Source of the DNA: Calliopsis andreniformis
Taxonomy: Eukaryota; Arthropoda; Insecta; Hymenoptera; Andrenidae
DNA length: 64,000 nt
Assembly (NCBI RefSeq): GCF_051401765.1
Contig: NW_027480482.1
Coordinates: 1,550,001-1,614,000 of the forward strand
Reading direction: 5' to 3'
A model generated the notes under the pieces. That model was not told the DNA's origin, searched no databases, and was given only the letters and a program-made list of their open reading frames with translations. Below are positions 38,316 to 52,024 of the stretch, piece by piece. The position numbers and the translations under genes were made by a program. The first letter of the stretch is position 1, and every line of letters begins with the position of its first letter.

Positions 38316-41300
38316 AAATTGAGGATTGAGGATTGAGGATTGAGGATTGAGGATTGAGGATTGAGGATTGAATGTTGAGTATTGAGGATGGAAGATTGAG
38401 GATTGAGGATTGAGGATTGAGGATTGAGGATTGAGGATTGAGGATTGAAGATTGAGGATTGGGGATTGAGGATTGACAATTGAGGATTGAGTATTGAGGA
38501 TTGAGAATTGAGGATTGATTATTGAAGATGGAGTATTGAGGATTGAAGATTGAGGATTGAGGATTGAGGATTGAGGATTGAGGATGAGGGCTGAGGGTTG
38601 AGGATTGATGTTTGAGGATTGAGGATTCAGGATTGAGTACTGAGGATTGAGGATTGAGGATTGAGCATTGAGGATTGAACATTGAGGACTGGGGATTGAG
38701 GATTCAAGATTGAGGATTAAGGATTGAAGATTGGGGATTGAGGATCTAGGGTTGGAGATCGATTATTGAGGATTGAAGATTGAGGATTGAGGATTGAGGA
38801 TTGAGAATTGAGAATTGAGGTAGAGGACTGAGGGTTTAGGATTGAGGATTGAGGAACGAGAATTGAGGATTGAGGATTGAGGACTGAGGATTGACGATTG
38901 AGTATTGAAGATTGAGGCATGATTACTGAGGATTGAGGATTGGGGATTGAGGATTGAGGTTTGAGGACTGAGGATTGAGGATTGAAGATTCAGTATTGAG
39001 GATTGAAGAGTGAGAATTGAGGATTTAGGATTGAACATTGAGGACTGAGCGTTCAGGGTTGAGTGATGTGAATTGATGTTTGTGGATAGAGATTTAAAGA
39101 TTGCAGATTGAGTATTGAGTATTGAAAACTGTGCCTTGAGGATATTCCATTGGGGATTGAGGACTGACAACTGATTGTTGAGGACTGAGGGCTGAAGATT
39201 GAGGATGCAGGATTGAGGATTCAGAATTGAGGTTTGAGGACTGAGGATTGAGGATTGAGGATTGAGGATTGAGGATTGAGGATTGAGGTTTGAGGATTGA
39301 GCATTGAGGATTGAAGATTGAGGATTGAGGATTGAGTATTGAAGATTGAGGATTTGGGACTGAGGATTGAAGATTGAGGATTGATGATTGAGGATTGAGA
39401 ATTGAGGGTTGAGGATTGAGGATCGAAGATTGAGGATTGGGTATTCAGGATTGAAGAATGAGGGTTGAGGATTGAAATCTGTGAATTGAGGATATTCTAT
39501 TGAGGATTGAGGATTGACAATTGATTTTTGAGGACTGAGGGCTGAAGATTGAGGATTCAGGATTGAGGATTCGGGATTGAGGTTTGAGGACTGAGGATTG
39601 AGGGTTGAGGATTGAGGATTGAGTATTGAGGATTGAGGATTGAGGATTGAAGATTGAATATTGATGATAGAAGATTGAGGATCGAGGATTGAGGTTTGTG
39701 GATTGAGGACGAGGACTGAGGGTTGAGTATTGATGTTTGAGCTCTGAGGATTGAGGATTGAGGATTGAGAATTGAGGATTGAGGATTGAGGATTGAGGAT
39801 TGAAGATTGAGGATAGGGTGTTGAGGATTGAAGAATGAGGATTGAGGATTGAGAATTGAGGATTGAGGATTGAAGATTGAGTATTGAGGATTGAAGATTG
39901 TGGATTGAGGATTGAGGATTGAGGATTGAGGATTGAGGATTGAAGGTTGAGTATTGAGGATTGAAGATTGAGGATTGAGGATTGAGGATTGCGGATTGAG
40001 GATTGAGGATTGAGGATTGAAGATTGAGTATTGAGGCTTGAGTATTGAGGACTGAAGATTGAATATTGATGATTGAAGGTTGAGGATTGAGGATTGAGTG
40101 TTGTGGATTGAGGACGAGGACTGAGGGTTGAATATTGATGTTTGATGTCTGAGGATTGTGGATTGAGGATTGAGGATTGAAGATTGAGTATTGAGGATTG
40201 AAGATTGAGGATTGAGGATTGAGTACTGAAGATTGAGTATTTGGGACTGAGGATTGAAGATTGAGGATTGATGATTGAGGATTGAGGATTGAGCATTGAG
40301 GATTGAGGATTGAGGATTGAGGATTGGGTATTGAGGATTGAAGAATGCGGGTTGAGGATTGAAATCTGTGAATTGAGGATATTCTATTGAGGATTGAGGA
40401 TTGACAATTGATTTTTGAGGACTGAGGGCTGAAGATTGAGGATTCAGGATTGAGGATTCGGGATTGAGGTTTATGGACTGAGGATTGAGGGTTGAGTATT
40501 GAGGATTGAGGATTGAGGATTGAGCATTGAAGATTGAGTATTGAGGATTGAAGATTGAGGATTGAGGATTGAGGATTGAGGATTAAGTATTGAGGATAGA
40601 AGATTGAGGATTAGGGACTGAGGATTGAAGGTTGAGGGTTGAGGATTGAGGATTGAGGATTGACGCTTGAGGATTGAGGATTGAGGATGGAGGATTCAGG
40701 ATTGAGGACTGTGGATTGAATATTGAGGATTGAAGATAGAGGATTGAGGATTGAGGGTTGAGGATTGAGGACGAGGACTGACGGTTGAGGATTGAGGTTT
40801 GAGGATTGAGGATTCAGGATTGAGGACTGAGGATTGAGGATTGAGGATTGAGCATTGATGATAGAAGATTGAGGACTGGTGATTGAGGATTGAAGATGGA
40901 GGATTAAGGATCGAGGATTGGGGATTGAGGATCTAGGATTGGAGATTGATTATTGAGGATTGAAGGTTGAGGATTGAGGATTGAGAATTGAGAGTTGAGG
41001 ATGAGGACTGAGGGTTTAGGATTGAGGATTGAGGAACGAGAATTGAGGATTGAGGATTGAGGACTGAGGATTGACGATTGAGTATTGAAGATTGAGGATT
41101 GATTACTGAGGACTGAGGATTGAGGATTGAGGATGGAGGATTGAGGATTGAAGATTCAGTATTGAGGATTGAAGATTGAGAATTGTGGATTGAGGATTGA
41201 ACATTGAGGGCTGAGCGTTCAGGGTTGAGTGATGAGAATTGATGTTTGTGGATAGAGATTTGAGGATTGCAGATCGAGTATTGAGTATTGAAAACTGTGA

Positions 41301-41932
41301 CTTGAGGATATTCTATTGGGGATTGAGGATTGACAACTGATTGTTGAGGACTGAGGGCTGAAGATTGAGGATGCAGGATTGAGGATTCAGAATTGAGGTT
41401 TGTGGACTGAGGACTGAAGATTGAGGATTGAGGATTGAGGATTGAGGATTGAGGATTGAGGATTGAGGATTGAAGGTTGAGGATTGGGTATTGAGGATTG
41501 AACATTGAGGACTGAGGATTGAGTATTGAGGATTGAGGATTGAGGATTGAAGATTGAATATTGATGATTGAAGATTGAGGATCGAGGATTGAGGGTTGTG
41601 GATTGAGGACGAGGACTGAGGGTTGAGTATTGGTGTTTGAGGTCTGAGGATTGAGGATTGAGGATCGAGAATTGAGGGTTCAGGATTGAGGATTGAAGAT
41701 TGAGGATTGGGTGTTGAGGATTGAAGAATGAGTATTGAGGATTGAGGATTGAGGATTGAGGATGGAAGATGGAGTATTGAGGATTGAGGATTGAGGATTG
41801 AGGATTGAGGATTGAGGATTGAGGATTGAGGATTGAGGATTGAGGATTGCGGATTGAGGATTGAAGATTGAGTATTGAGGTTTGAAGATTGAGGATTGAG
41901 GATTGAGGATTGAGGATTGAAGATTGAGTATT
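38316..41932. repeat. Left-flank-like segment inside the macro-unit
   Basis: This segment does not match the surrounding 9 kb units. It resembles the left part of the window: the tract around 38,760-39,200 is like 6,450-6,900; 40,040-41,000 is like 8,170-9,150, including TGATGATAG near 40,858 against 9,008; and 41,200-41,800 is like 3,992-4,560. It carries degenerate blocks at 39,033 and 41,199. It shows small differences from the left part throughout, so it is an older copy than the large duplications. Confidence 0.75.
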
Positions 41933-44900
41933 GAGGGTTGAAGATTGCGGACTGAGGATTGAGGATTGAGGATTGAGGATTAAAGATTGAGGATTGACGA
42001 TTGAGGATTGAAGATTGAATATTGATGATTGAAGATTGAGGATTGAGGATTGAGGGTTGTGGATTGAGGACGAGGACTGAGGGTTGAATATTGATGTTCG
42101 ATGTCTGAGGATTGTGGATTGAGGATTGAGGATTGAAGATTGTGTATTGAGGATTGAAGATTGAGGATTGAGGATTGAGTATTGAAGATTGAGGATTTGG
42201 GACAGAGGATTGAAGGTTGAGGTTTGAGGATTGAGGATTGAGCATTGACGCTTGAGGATTGAGGATTGAGGATGGAGGATAGAAGAGAGAGGACTGAGTA
42301 TTGTGGATTGACGAATGAGGATTGAGGATTGAGGATTGAGGATTGAGGATTGAGGATTGAAGAATGGGTATAGAGGATTGAGGATTGAGGATTGAGGATT
42401 GAAGATTGAGTATTGAGGATTGAAGATTGAGGATTAAGGATTGAGTATTGAAGATTGAGTATTGGGTGTTGAGGATTGAGGAATGAGGATTGAGGATTGA
42501 GGACTGAGGATTGAGGATTGAGGATTGAGGATTGAGGATTGAGGATTGAGGATTGAATATTGATGATTGAAGATTGAGGATTGAGGATTGAGGGTTGTGG
42601 ATTGAGGACAAGGACTGAGGGTTGAATATTGATGTTTGAGGTCTGAGGATTGAGGATTGAGGATTGAGAATTGAGGATTGAGGATTGAGGATTGAAGATT
42701 GAGGATTGGGTATTGAGGATTGAAGAATGAGGATTGAGGATTGAGGATTGAGGATTGAAGATTGCAGATTGTGTATTGAGGATTGAAGACAGAGTATTGA
42801 GGATTGAGGATTGAGGATTGAGCATTGAGGATTGAGGGTTGAGGATTGAGGATTGAAGATTGAGTATTGAGGATTGAAGACTGACGATTGAGGATTGAGG
42901 ATTGAGGATTGAGGATTGAGGATTGAAGATTGAGTAATGAGGATTGAAAATTGAGGATTGAGGGTTGAGGATTGAGGATTGAAGATTGAGGATTGAGGAT
43001 TGAATATTGAGTATTGAGGATTGAAGGTTGAGGATTGAGTATTGAGGATTGAGGATTGAGGATTGAGGATTGAGGATTGAGGATTGAGGATTGGGGATTG
43101 AGGATTGACAATTGAAGTTTGAGTATTGAGGATTGAGAATTGAGGATTGATTATTGAAGATTGAGTATTGAGGATTGAAGATTGTGGATTGAGGATTGAG
43201 GATTGAGGATTGAGGATGAGGGCTGATTGTTCAGGATTGAGGTTTGAGGACTGAGGGCTGAGGATTGAGGATTGCGAATTGAGGATTGAGGATTGAGGAT
43301 TGAAGATTGAGGATTGGGTATTGAGGATTGAAGAATGAGGGTTGATGATTGAAATCTGTGAATTGAGGATATTCTATTGAGGATTGAGGATTGACAATTG
43401 ATCTTTGAGGACTGAGGGCTGAAGATTGAGGATTCAGGGTTGAGGACTCGGGATTGAGGTTTGAGGACTGAGGATTGAGGTTTGAGGATTGAGGATTGAG
43501 GATTGGGGATTGTGGATTGAAGATTGAGTATTGAGGATAGAAGATTGAGGATTGAGGATTGAGGATTGAGGATTGAGTATCGAGGATAGAAGATTGAGGA
43601 TTGGGGACTGAGGATTGAAGATTGAGGGTTGAGGATTGAGGATTGAGGATTGACGCTTGAGGATTGAGGATTGAGGATGGAGGATAGAAGAGAGAGGACT
43701 GAGTGTTGAGGATTGAAGAATGAGGATTGAGGATTGAGGATTGAGGATTGAGGATTGAATAATGCGGATTGAGGATTGAGGATTGAGGATTGAGGATTGA
43801 GGATTGAAGATTGAGGATTGGGTATTGAGTATTGAACATTGAGGATTGAGGGTTGAGTAATGAGGATTGACGATTGAGGATTGAAGATTGAATATTGATG
43901 ATTGAAGGTTGAGGTTCGAGGATTGAGGGTTGTGGATTGAGGACGAGGACTGAGGGTTGAGTATTGATGTTTGAGATATGAGGATTGAGGATTGAGAATT
44001 GAGAATTGAGGATTGAGGATTGAGGGTTGAAGATTGAGGATTGGGTGTTGAGGATTGAAGAGTGAGTATTGAGGATTGAGGATTGAGGATTGAGGATTGA
44101 AGATTGAGTATTGAGGATTGAGGATTGAGGATTGAGGATTGAGGATTGAGGATTGAGGATTGAGGATTGAGGATTGCGGATTGAGGAATGAAGATTGAGT
44201 ATTGAGGTTTGAAGATTGAGGATTGAGGATTGAGGATTGAGGATTGAGGATTAAGGATTAAAGATTGAGGATTGAGGATTGAGGATTGAGGATTGAGGAT
44301 CGAGGATTGAAGATTGAATATTGATGATTGAAGGTTGAGGATTGAGGATTGAGGGTTGTGGATTGAGGACAAGGTCTGAGGGTTGAATATTGATGTTTGA
44401 GGTCTGAGGATTGAGGATTGAGCATTGAGAATTGAGGATTGAGGATTGAGGATTGAAGATTGAGGATTGGGTATTGAGGATTGAAGAATGAGTATTGAGG
44501 ATTGAGGATTGAGGATTGAAGATTGCAGATTGAGTATTGAGGATTGAATGCTGAGGATTGAGGATTGAGGATTGAGGATTGAGGATTGAGGATTGAGGAT
44601 TCAGGATTGAAGATTGAGTATTGAGGATTGAAGACTGACGATTGAGGATTGAGGATTGAGGATTGAGGATTGAGGATTGAAGATTGAGTATTGAGGATTG
44701 AAAATTGAGGATTGAGGATTGAGGATTGCGGATTTAGGATTGAGGATTGAAGATTGAGGATTGAGGATTGAAGATTGAGAATTGAGGATTGAGTATTGAA
44801 GATTGAGGATTTGGGACTGAGAATTGAAGATTGAGGATTGATGATTGAGGATTGAGGATTGAGGATTGAGGATTGAGGATTGAGGATTGAAGATTGAGGA

Positions 44901-47430
44901 TTGGGTATTGAGGATTGAAGGATGAGGGTTGAGGATTGAAATCTGTGAATTGAGGATATTCTATTGAGGATTGAGGATTGACAATTGATTTTTGAGGACC
45001 GAGGGCTGAAGATTGAGGATTCAGGATTGAGGACTCGGGATTGAGGTTTGAGGACTGAGGATTGAGGATTGAGGATTGAGGATTGCGGATTGAAGATTGA
45101 GGATTGAGGATTGAGGACTGAGTATTGATTACTGAGGATTGAGGATTGGGGATTGAGGATTGAGGTTTGAGGACTGAGGAATGAGGATTGAGGGTTGAGA
45201 ATTGAGGATTGAGGATTGAGGATTGAAGATTGAGGATTGGGTGTTGAGGATTGAAGAATGATGATTGAGGATTGAGGATTGAGGATTGAGGATTGAGGAT
45301 TGAGGATTGAGGATTGAGGATTGAGGATTGAGGATTGAAGATTGAGGATTGGGTATTGAGGATTGAACATTGAGGTTTGAGGATTGAGTATTGAGGATTG
45401 AGGATTGAGGATTGAAGATTGAATATCGATGATTGAAGATTCAGGATCGAGGATTGAGGGTTGTGGATTGAGGACGAGGACTCAGGGTTGAGTATTGATG
45501 TTTGAGTTCTGAGGATTGAGGATTGAGGATTGAGAATTGAGGATTGTGGATTGAGGATTGAAGATTGAGGATTGGGTATTGAGGATTGAAGAATGAGGAT
45601 TGAGGATTGAGGATAGAGGACTGAGGATTGAAGATTGAGTATTGAGGATTGAAGATTGAGGATTGAGGATTGAGTATTGAAGATTGAGGATTTGGGACTG
45701 AGGGTTGAAGATTGAGGATTGAGGATTGAGGATTGAGGATTGAGGATTGAGGATTGAAGATTGAGGATTGGGTATTGAGGATTGAAGAATGAGGGTTGAG
45801 GATTGAAATCTGTGAATTGCGGATATTCTATTTTGGATTGAGGATTGACAATTGATTTTTGAGGACTGAGGGCTGAAGATTGAGGATTCAGGATTGAGGA
45901 CACGGGATTGAGGTTTGAGGACTGAGGACGGAGGATTGAAAATTCAGGATTGAGGATTGAAGATTGAGAATTTAGGATTGAGGATTGGACATTGAGGACT
46001 GAGCGTTCAGGGTTGAGTGATGAGAATTGATGTTTGTGGATAGAGATTTGAAGATTGCAGATTGAGTATTGAGAATTGAAAACTGTGACTTGAGGTTATT
46101 CTATTGGGGATTGAGGATTGACAACTGATTGTTGAGGACTGAGGGCTGAACATTGAGGATGCAGGATTGAGGATTCAGAATTGAGGTTTGAGGACTGAGG
46201 ATTGAGGATTGAGGATTGAGGATTGAGGATTGAGGATTGAGGATTGAAGGTTGAGGTTTGGGTATTGAGGATTGAACATTGAGGATTGAGGGTTGAGTAT
46301 TGAGGATTGAGGATTGAGGATTGAAGATTGAATATTGATGATAGAAGATTGAGGATCTAGGATTGAGGGTTGTGGATTGAGGACGAGGACTGAGGGTTGA
46401 GTATTGATGTTTCAGGTCTGAGGATTGGGGATTGAGGATTGAGAATTGAGGATTGAGGATTGAGGATTGAGGATTGAAGATTGAGGATTGGGTGTTGAGG
46501 ATTGAAGAATGAGGATTGAGGATTGAGGATTGAGGATTGAGGATTGACGCTTGAGGATTGAGGATTGAGGAAGGAGGATAGAAGAGAGAGGACTGAGTAT
46601 TGTGGATTGAAGAATGAGGATTGAGGATTGAGGATTGAGGATTGAGGATTGAAGACTGGGTATAGAGGATTGAGGATTGAGGATTGAGGATTGAAGATTG
46701 AGTATTGAGGATTGAAGATTGAGGATTAAGGATTGAGTATTGAAGATTGAGTATTGGGTGTTGAGGATTGAGGAATGAGGATTGAGGATTGAGGACTGAG
46801 AATTGAGGATTGAGGATTGAGGATTGAGGATTGAGGATTGAATATTGATGATTGAAGATTGAGGATTGAGGATTGAGGGTTGTGGATTGAGGACAAGGAC
46901 TGAGGGTTGAATATTGATGTTTGAGGTCTGAGGATTGAGGATTGAGGATTGAGAATTGAGGATTGAGGATTGAGGATTGAAGATTGAGGATTGGGTATTG
47001 AGGATTGAAGAATGAGGATTGAGGATTGAGGATTGAGGATTGAAGATTGCAGATTGTGTATTGAGGATTGAAGACAGAGTATTGAGGATTGAGGATTGAG
47101 GATTGAGCATTGACGATTGAGGGTTGAGGATTGAGGATTGAAGATTGAGTATTGAGGATAGAAGACTGACGATTGAGGATTAAGGATTGAGGATTGAGGA
47201 TTGAGGAATGAAGATTGAGTAATGAGGATTGAAAATTGAGGATTGAGGGTTGAGGATTGAGGATTGAAGATTGAGGATTGAGGATTGAATATTGAGTATT
47301 GAGGATTGAAGGTTGAGGATTGAGTATTGAGGATTGAGGATTGAGGATTGAGGATTGAAGATTGAGGATTGGGGATTGAGGATTGACAATTGAAGTTTGA
47401 GTATTGAGGATTGAGAATTGAGGATTGATT
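41933..47430. repeat. Right-half module of the 9 kb unit, copy 3
   Basis: Matches 32,980 onwards at offsets of 8,953 to 9,036, and matches 26,602-26,700 at its right end. It lacks the CATGATT unit seen near 24,972, 36,685 and 55,744; the block unit at 45,987 reads GGACATT rather than GAACATT, and GAGGAAG occurs near 46,568. It ends at the macro-unit junction. Confidence 0.8.
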
Positions 47431-48391
47431 ATTGAAGATTGAGTATTGAGGATTGAAGATTGAGGACTGAGGATTGAGGATTGAGGATTGAGGATTGAGG
47501 GTTGTGGATTGAGGACGAGGACTGAGGGTTGAATATTGATGTTCGATGTCTGAGGATTGTGGATTGAGGATTGAGGATTGAAGATTGAGTATTGAGGATT
47601 GAAGATTGAGGATTGAGGATTGAGTATTGAAGATTGAGGATTTGGGACAGAGTATTGAAGGTTGAGGTTTGAGGATTGAGGATTGAGGATTGACGCTTGA
47701 GGATTGACGATTGAGGATGGAGGATAGAAGAGAGAGGACTGAGTATTGTGGATTGAAGAATGAGGATTGAGGATTGAGGATTGAGGATTGAGGATTGAAG
47801 ACTGGGTATAGAGGATTGAGGATTGAGGATTGAGGATTGAAGATTGAGTAACGAGGATTGATGATTGAGGATTAAGGATTGAGTATTGAAGATTGAGTAT
47901 TGGGTGTTGAGGATTGAGGAATGAGGATTGAGGATTGAGGACTGAGGATTGAGGATTGAGGATTGAGGATTGAGGATTGAGGATTGAATATTGATGATTG
48001 AAGGTTGAGGATTGAGGATTGAGGGTTGTGGATTGAGGACAAGGACTGAGGGTTGAATATTGATGTTTGAGGTCTGAGGATTGAGGATTGAGGATTGAGA
48101 ATTGAGGATTGAGGGTTGAGGATTGAAGATTGAGGATTGGGTATTGAGGATTGAAGAATGAAGATTGAGGATTGAGGATTGAGGATTGAAGATTGCAGAT
48201 TGTGTATTGAGGATTGAAGACAGAGTATTGAGGATTGAGGATTGAGGATTGAGCATTGAGGATTGAGGGTTGAGAATTGAGGATTGAAGATAGAGTATTG
48301 AGGATTGAAGACTGACGATTGAGGATTGAGGATTGAGGATTGAGGATTGAGGATTGAAGATTGAGTAATGAGGATTGAAAATTGGGGATTG

Positions 48392-51300
48392 AGGGTTGAG
48401 GATTGAGGATTGAAGATTGAGGATTGAGGATTGAATATTGAGTATTGAGGATTGAAGGTTGAGGATTGAGTATTGAGGATTGAGGATTGAGGATTGAGGA
48501 TTGAAGATTGAGGATTGGGGATTGAGGATTGACAATTGAAGTTTGAGTATTGAGGATTGAGAATTGAGGATTGATTATTGAAGATTGAGTATTGAGGATT
48601 GAAGATTGTGGATTGAGGATTGAGGATTGAGGATTGAGGATGAGGGCTGATTGTTCAGGATTGAGGTTTGAGGACTGAGGGCTGAGGATTGAGGATTGCG
48701 AATAGAGGATTGAGGATTGAGGATTGAAGATTGAGGATTGGGTATTGAGGATTGAAGAATGAGGGTTGATGATTGAAATCTGTGAATTGAGGATATTCTA
48801 TTGAGGATTGGGGATTGACAATTGATTTTTGAGGACTGAGGGCTGAAGATTGAGGATTCAGGATTGAGGACTCGGGATTGAGGTTTGAGGACTGAGGATT
48901 GAGGTTTGAGGATTGAGGATTGAGGATTGGGGATTGTGGATTGAAGATTGAGTATTGAGGATTGAAGATTGAGGATTGAGGATTGAGGATTGAGGATTGA
49001 GTATCGAGGATAGAAGATTGAGGATTGGGGACTGAGGATTGAAGATTGAGGGTTGAGGATTGAGGATTGAGGATTGACGCTTGAGGATTGAGGATTGAGG
49101 ATGGAGGATAGAAGAGAGAGGACTGAGTGTTGAGGATTGAAGAATGAGGATTGAGGATTGAGGATTGAGGATTGAGGATTGAATAATGAGGATTGAGGAT
49201 TGAGGATCGAGGATTGAGGATTGAAGATTGAGGATTGGGTGTTGAGTATTGAACATTGAGGATTGAGGGTTGAGTAATGAGGATTGAGGATTGAGGATTG
49301 AAGATTGAATATTGATGATTGAAGGTTGAGGTTCGAGGATTGAGGGTTGTGGATTGAGGACGAGGACTGAGGGTTGAGTATTGATGTTTGAGATATGAGG
49401 ATTGAGGATTGAGAATTGAGAATTGAGGATTGAGGATTGAGGGTTGAAGATTGAGGATTGGGTGTTGAGGATTGAAGAATGAGTATTTAGGATTGAGGAT
49501 TGAGGATTGAGGATTGAAGATTGAGTATTGAGGATTGAGGATTGAGGATTGAGGATTGAGGATTGAGGATTGAGGATTGAGGATTGAGGATTGCGGAATG
49601 AGGAATGAAGATTGAGTATTGAGGTTTGAAGATTGAGGATTGAGGATTGAGGATTGAGGATTGAGGATTGAGGATTAAAGATTGAGAATTGAGGATTGAG
49701 GATTGAGGATTGAGGATCGAGGATTGAAGATTGAATATTGATGATTGAAGATTGAGGATTGAGGATTGAGGGTTGTGGATTGAGGACAAGGCCTGAGGGT
49801 TGAATATTGATGTTTGAGGTCTGAGGATTGAGGATTGAGCATTGAGAATTGAGGATTGAGGATTGAGGATTGAAGATTGAGGATTGGGTATTGAGGATTG
49901 AAGAATGAGGATTGAGGATTGAGGATTGAGCATTGAAGATTGCAGATTGAGTATTGAGGATTGAAGGCTGAGGATTGAGGATTGAGGATTGAGGATTGAG
50001 GATTGAGGATTGAGGATTGAAGATTGAGTATTGAGGATTGAAGACTGACGATTGAGGATTGAGGATTGAGGATTGAGGATTGAGGATTGAAGATTGAGTA
50101 TTGAGGATTGAAAATTGAGGATTGAGGATTGAGGATTGAACATTGAGGACTGAGCGTTCAGGGTTGAGTGATGTGAATTGATGTTTGTGGATAGAGATTT
50201 AAAGATTGCAGATTGAGTATTGAGTATTGAAAACTGTGCCTTGAGGATATTCCATTGGGGATTGAGGAGTGACAACTGATTGTTGAGGACTGAGGGCTGA
50301 AGATTGAGGATGCAGGATTGAGGATTCAGAATTGAGGTTTGAGGACTGAGGATTGAGGACTGAGGATTGAGGATTGAGGATTGAGGATTGAGGATTGAGG
50401 ATTGAGGATTGAAGATTGAGGATTGGGTGTTGAGGATTGAAGAATGAGGATTGAGGATTGAGGATTGAGGATTGAGGATTGAAGATTGAGTATTGAGGAT
50501 TGAAGTTTGAGGATTGAGGATTGAGGATTGAGGTTTGAGGACTGAGGATTGAGGGTTGAGGACTGAGGATTGAGGTTTGAGGATTGAATATTGAGGATTG
50601 AGGATTGAGTGTTGTGGATTGAGGACGAGGACTCATGGTTGAGTATTGATGTTTGAGTTCTGAGGATTGAGGATTGAGGATTGAGGATTGAGAATTGAGG
50701 ATTGAGGATTGAGGATTGAAGGTTGAGGATTGGGTATTGAGGATTGAAGAATGAGGATTGAGGATTGAGGATAGAGGATTGAGGATTGAAGATTGAGTAT
50801 TGAGGATTGAAGATTGAGGATTGAGGATTGAGTATTGAAGATTGAGGATTTGGGACTGAGGATTGAAGATTGAGGATTGATGATTGAGGATTGAGAATTG
50901 AGGGTTGAGGATTGAGGATCGAAGATTGAGGATTGGGTATTCAGGATTGAAGAATGAGGGTTGAGGATTGAAATCTGTGAATTGAGGATATTCTATTGAG
51001 GATTGAGGATTGACAATTGATTTTTGAGGACTGAGGGCTGAAGATTGAGGATTCAGGATTGAGGATTCGGGATTGAGGTTTGAGGACTGAGGATTGAGGG
51101 TTGAGGATTGAGGATTGAGTATTGAGGATTGAGGATTGAGGATTGAAGATTGAATATTGATGATAGAAGATTGAGGATCGAGGATTGAGGGTTGTGGATT
51201 GAGGACGAGGACTGAGGGTTGAGTATTGATGTTTGAGGTCTGAGGATTGAGGATTGAGGATTGAGAATTGAGGATTGAGGATTGAGGATTGAGGATTGAA

Positions 51301-52024
51301 GATTGAGGATAGGGTGTTGAGGATTGAAGAATGAGGATTGAGGATTGAGAATTGAGGATTGAGGATTGAAGATTGAGTATTGAGGATTGAAGATTGTGGA
51401 TTGAGGATTGAGGATTGAGGATTGAGGATTGAGGATTGAAGGTTGAGTATTGAGGATTGAAGATTGAGGATTGAGGATTGAGGATTGAGGATTGAGCATT
51501 GAAGATTGAGTATTGAGGATTGAAGATTGAGGATTGAGGATTGAGGATTGAGGATTAAGTATTGAGGATAGAAGATTGAGGATTAGGGACTGAGGATTGA
51601 AGTTTGAGGGTTGAGGATTGAGGATTGAGGATTGACGCTTGAGGATTGAGGATTGAGGATGGAGGATTCAGGATTGAGGACTGTGGATTGAATATCGATG
51701 ATTGAAGATTCAGGATCGAGGATTGAGGGTTGTGGATTGAGGACGAGGACTCAGGGTTGAGTATTGATGTTTGAGTTCTGAGGATTGAGGATTGAGGATT
51801 GAAGATTGAGGATTGCGTGTTGAGGATTGAAGAATGAGGATTGAGGATTGAGGATTGAGGATTGAAGATTGAGTATTGCGGATTGAAGATTGAGGATTGA
51901 GGATTGAGGATTGAGGATTGAGGATCGAGGATTGAAGATTGAGTATTGAGGATTGAAGATTGAGGACTGAGGATTGAGGATTGAGGATTGAGGATTGAGG
52001 ATTGAGGATTGAAGATTGAGTATT
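48392..52024. repeat. Left-half module of the 9 kb unit, second macro-unit
   Basis: Counterpart of 17,669-21,259 at offset 30,723, and of 29,346-32,979. It keeps a 42-bp run (about 51,329-51,370) that is missing at about 20,604. It contains the degenerate block at 50,138. Confidence 0.85.

Larger units (their letters stand above)
16708..47430. repeat. 30.7 kb macro-unit, copy 1
   Basis: Sequence from 16,708 recurs from 47,431 at an offset of 30,723, rising to 30,765 after a 42-bp indel near 20.6 kb and varying by one heptamer (30,772) between about 23 and 28 kb. The match was followed to the window end (33,235 against 64,000). Copy 1 is exactly one offset long, so this is a direct tandem duplication. 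It holds, in order, a 9 kb unit, a 2.55 kb tandem duplication, a second 9 kb unit, a left-flank-like segment, and a third partial unit. Confidence 0.9.
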
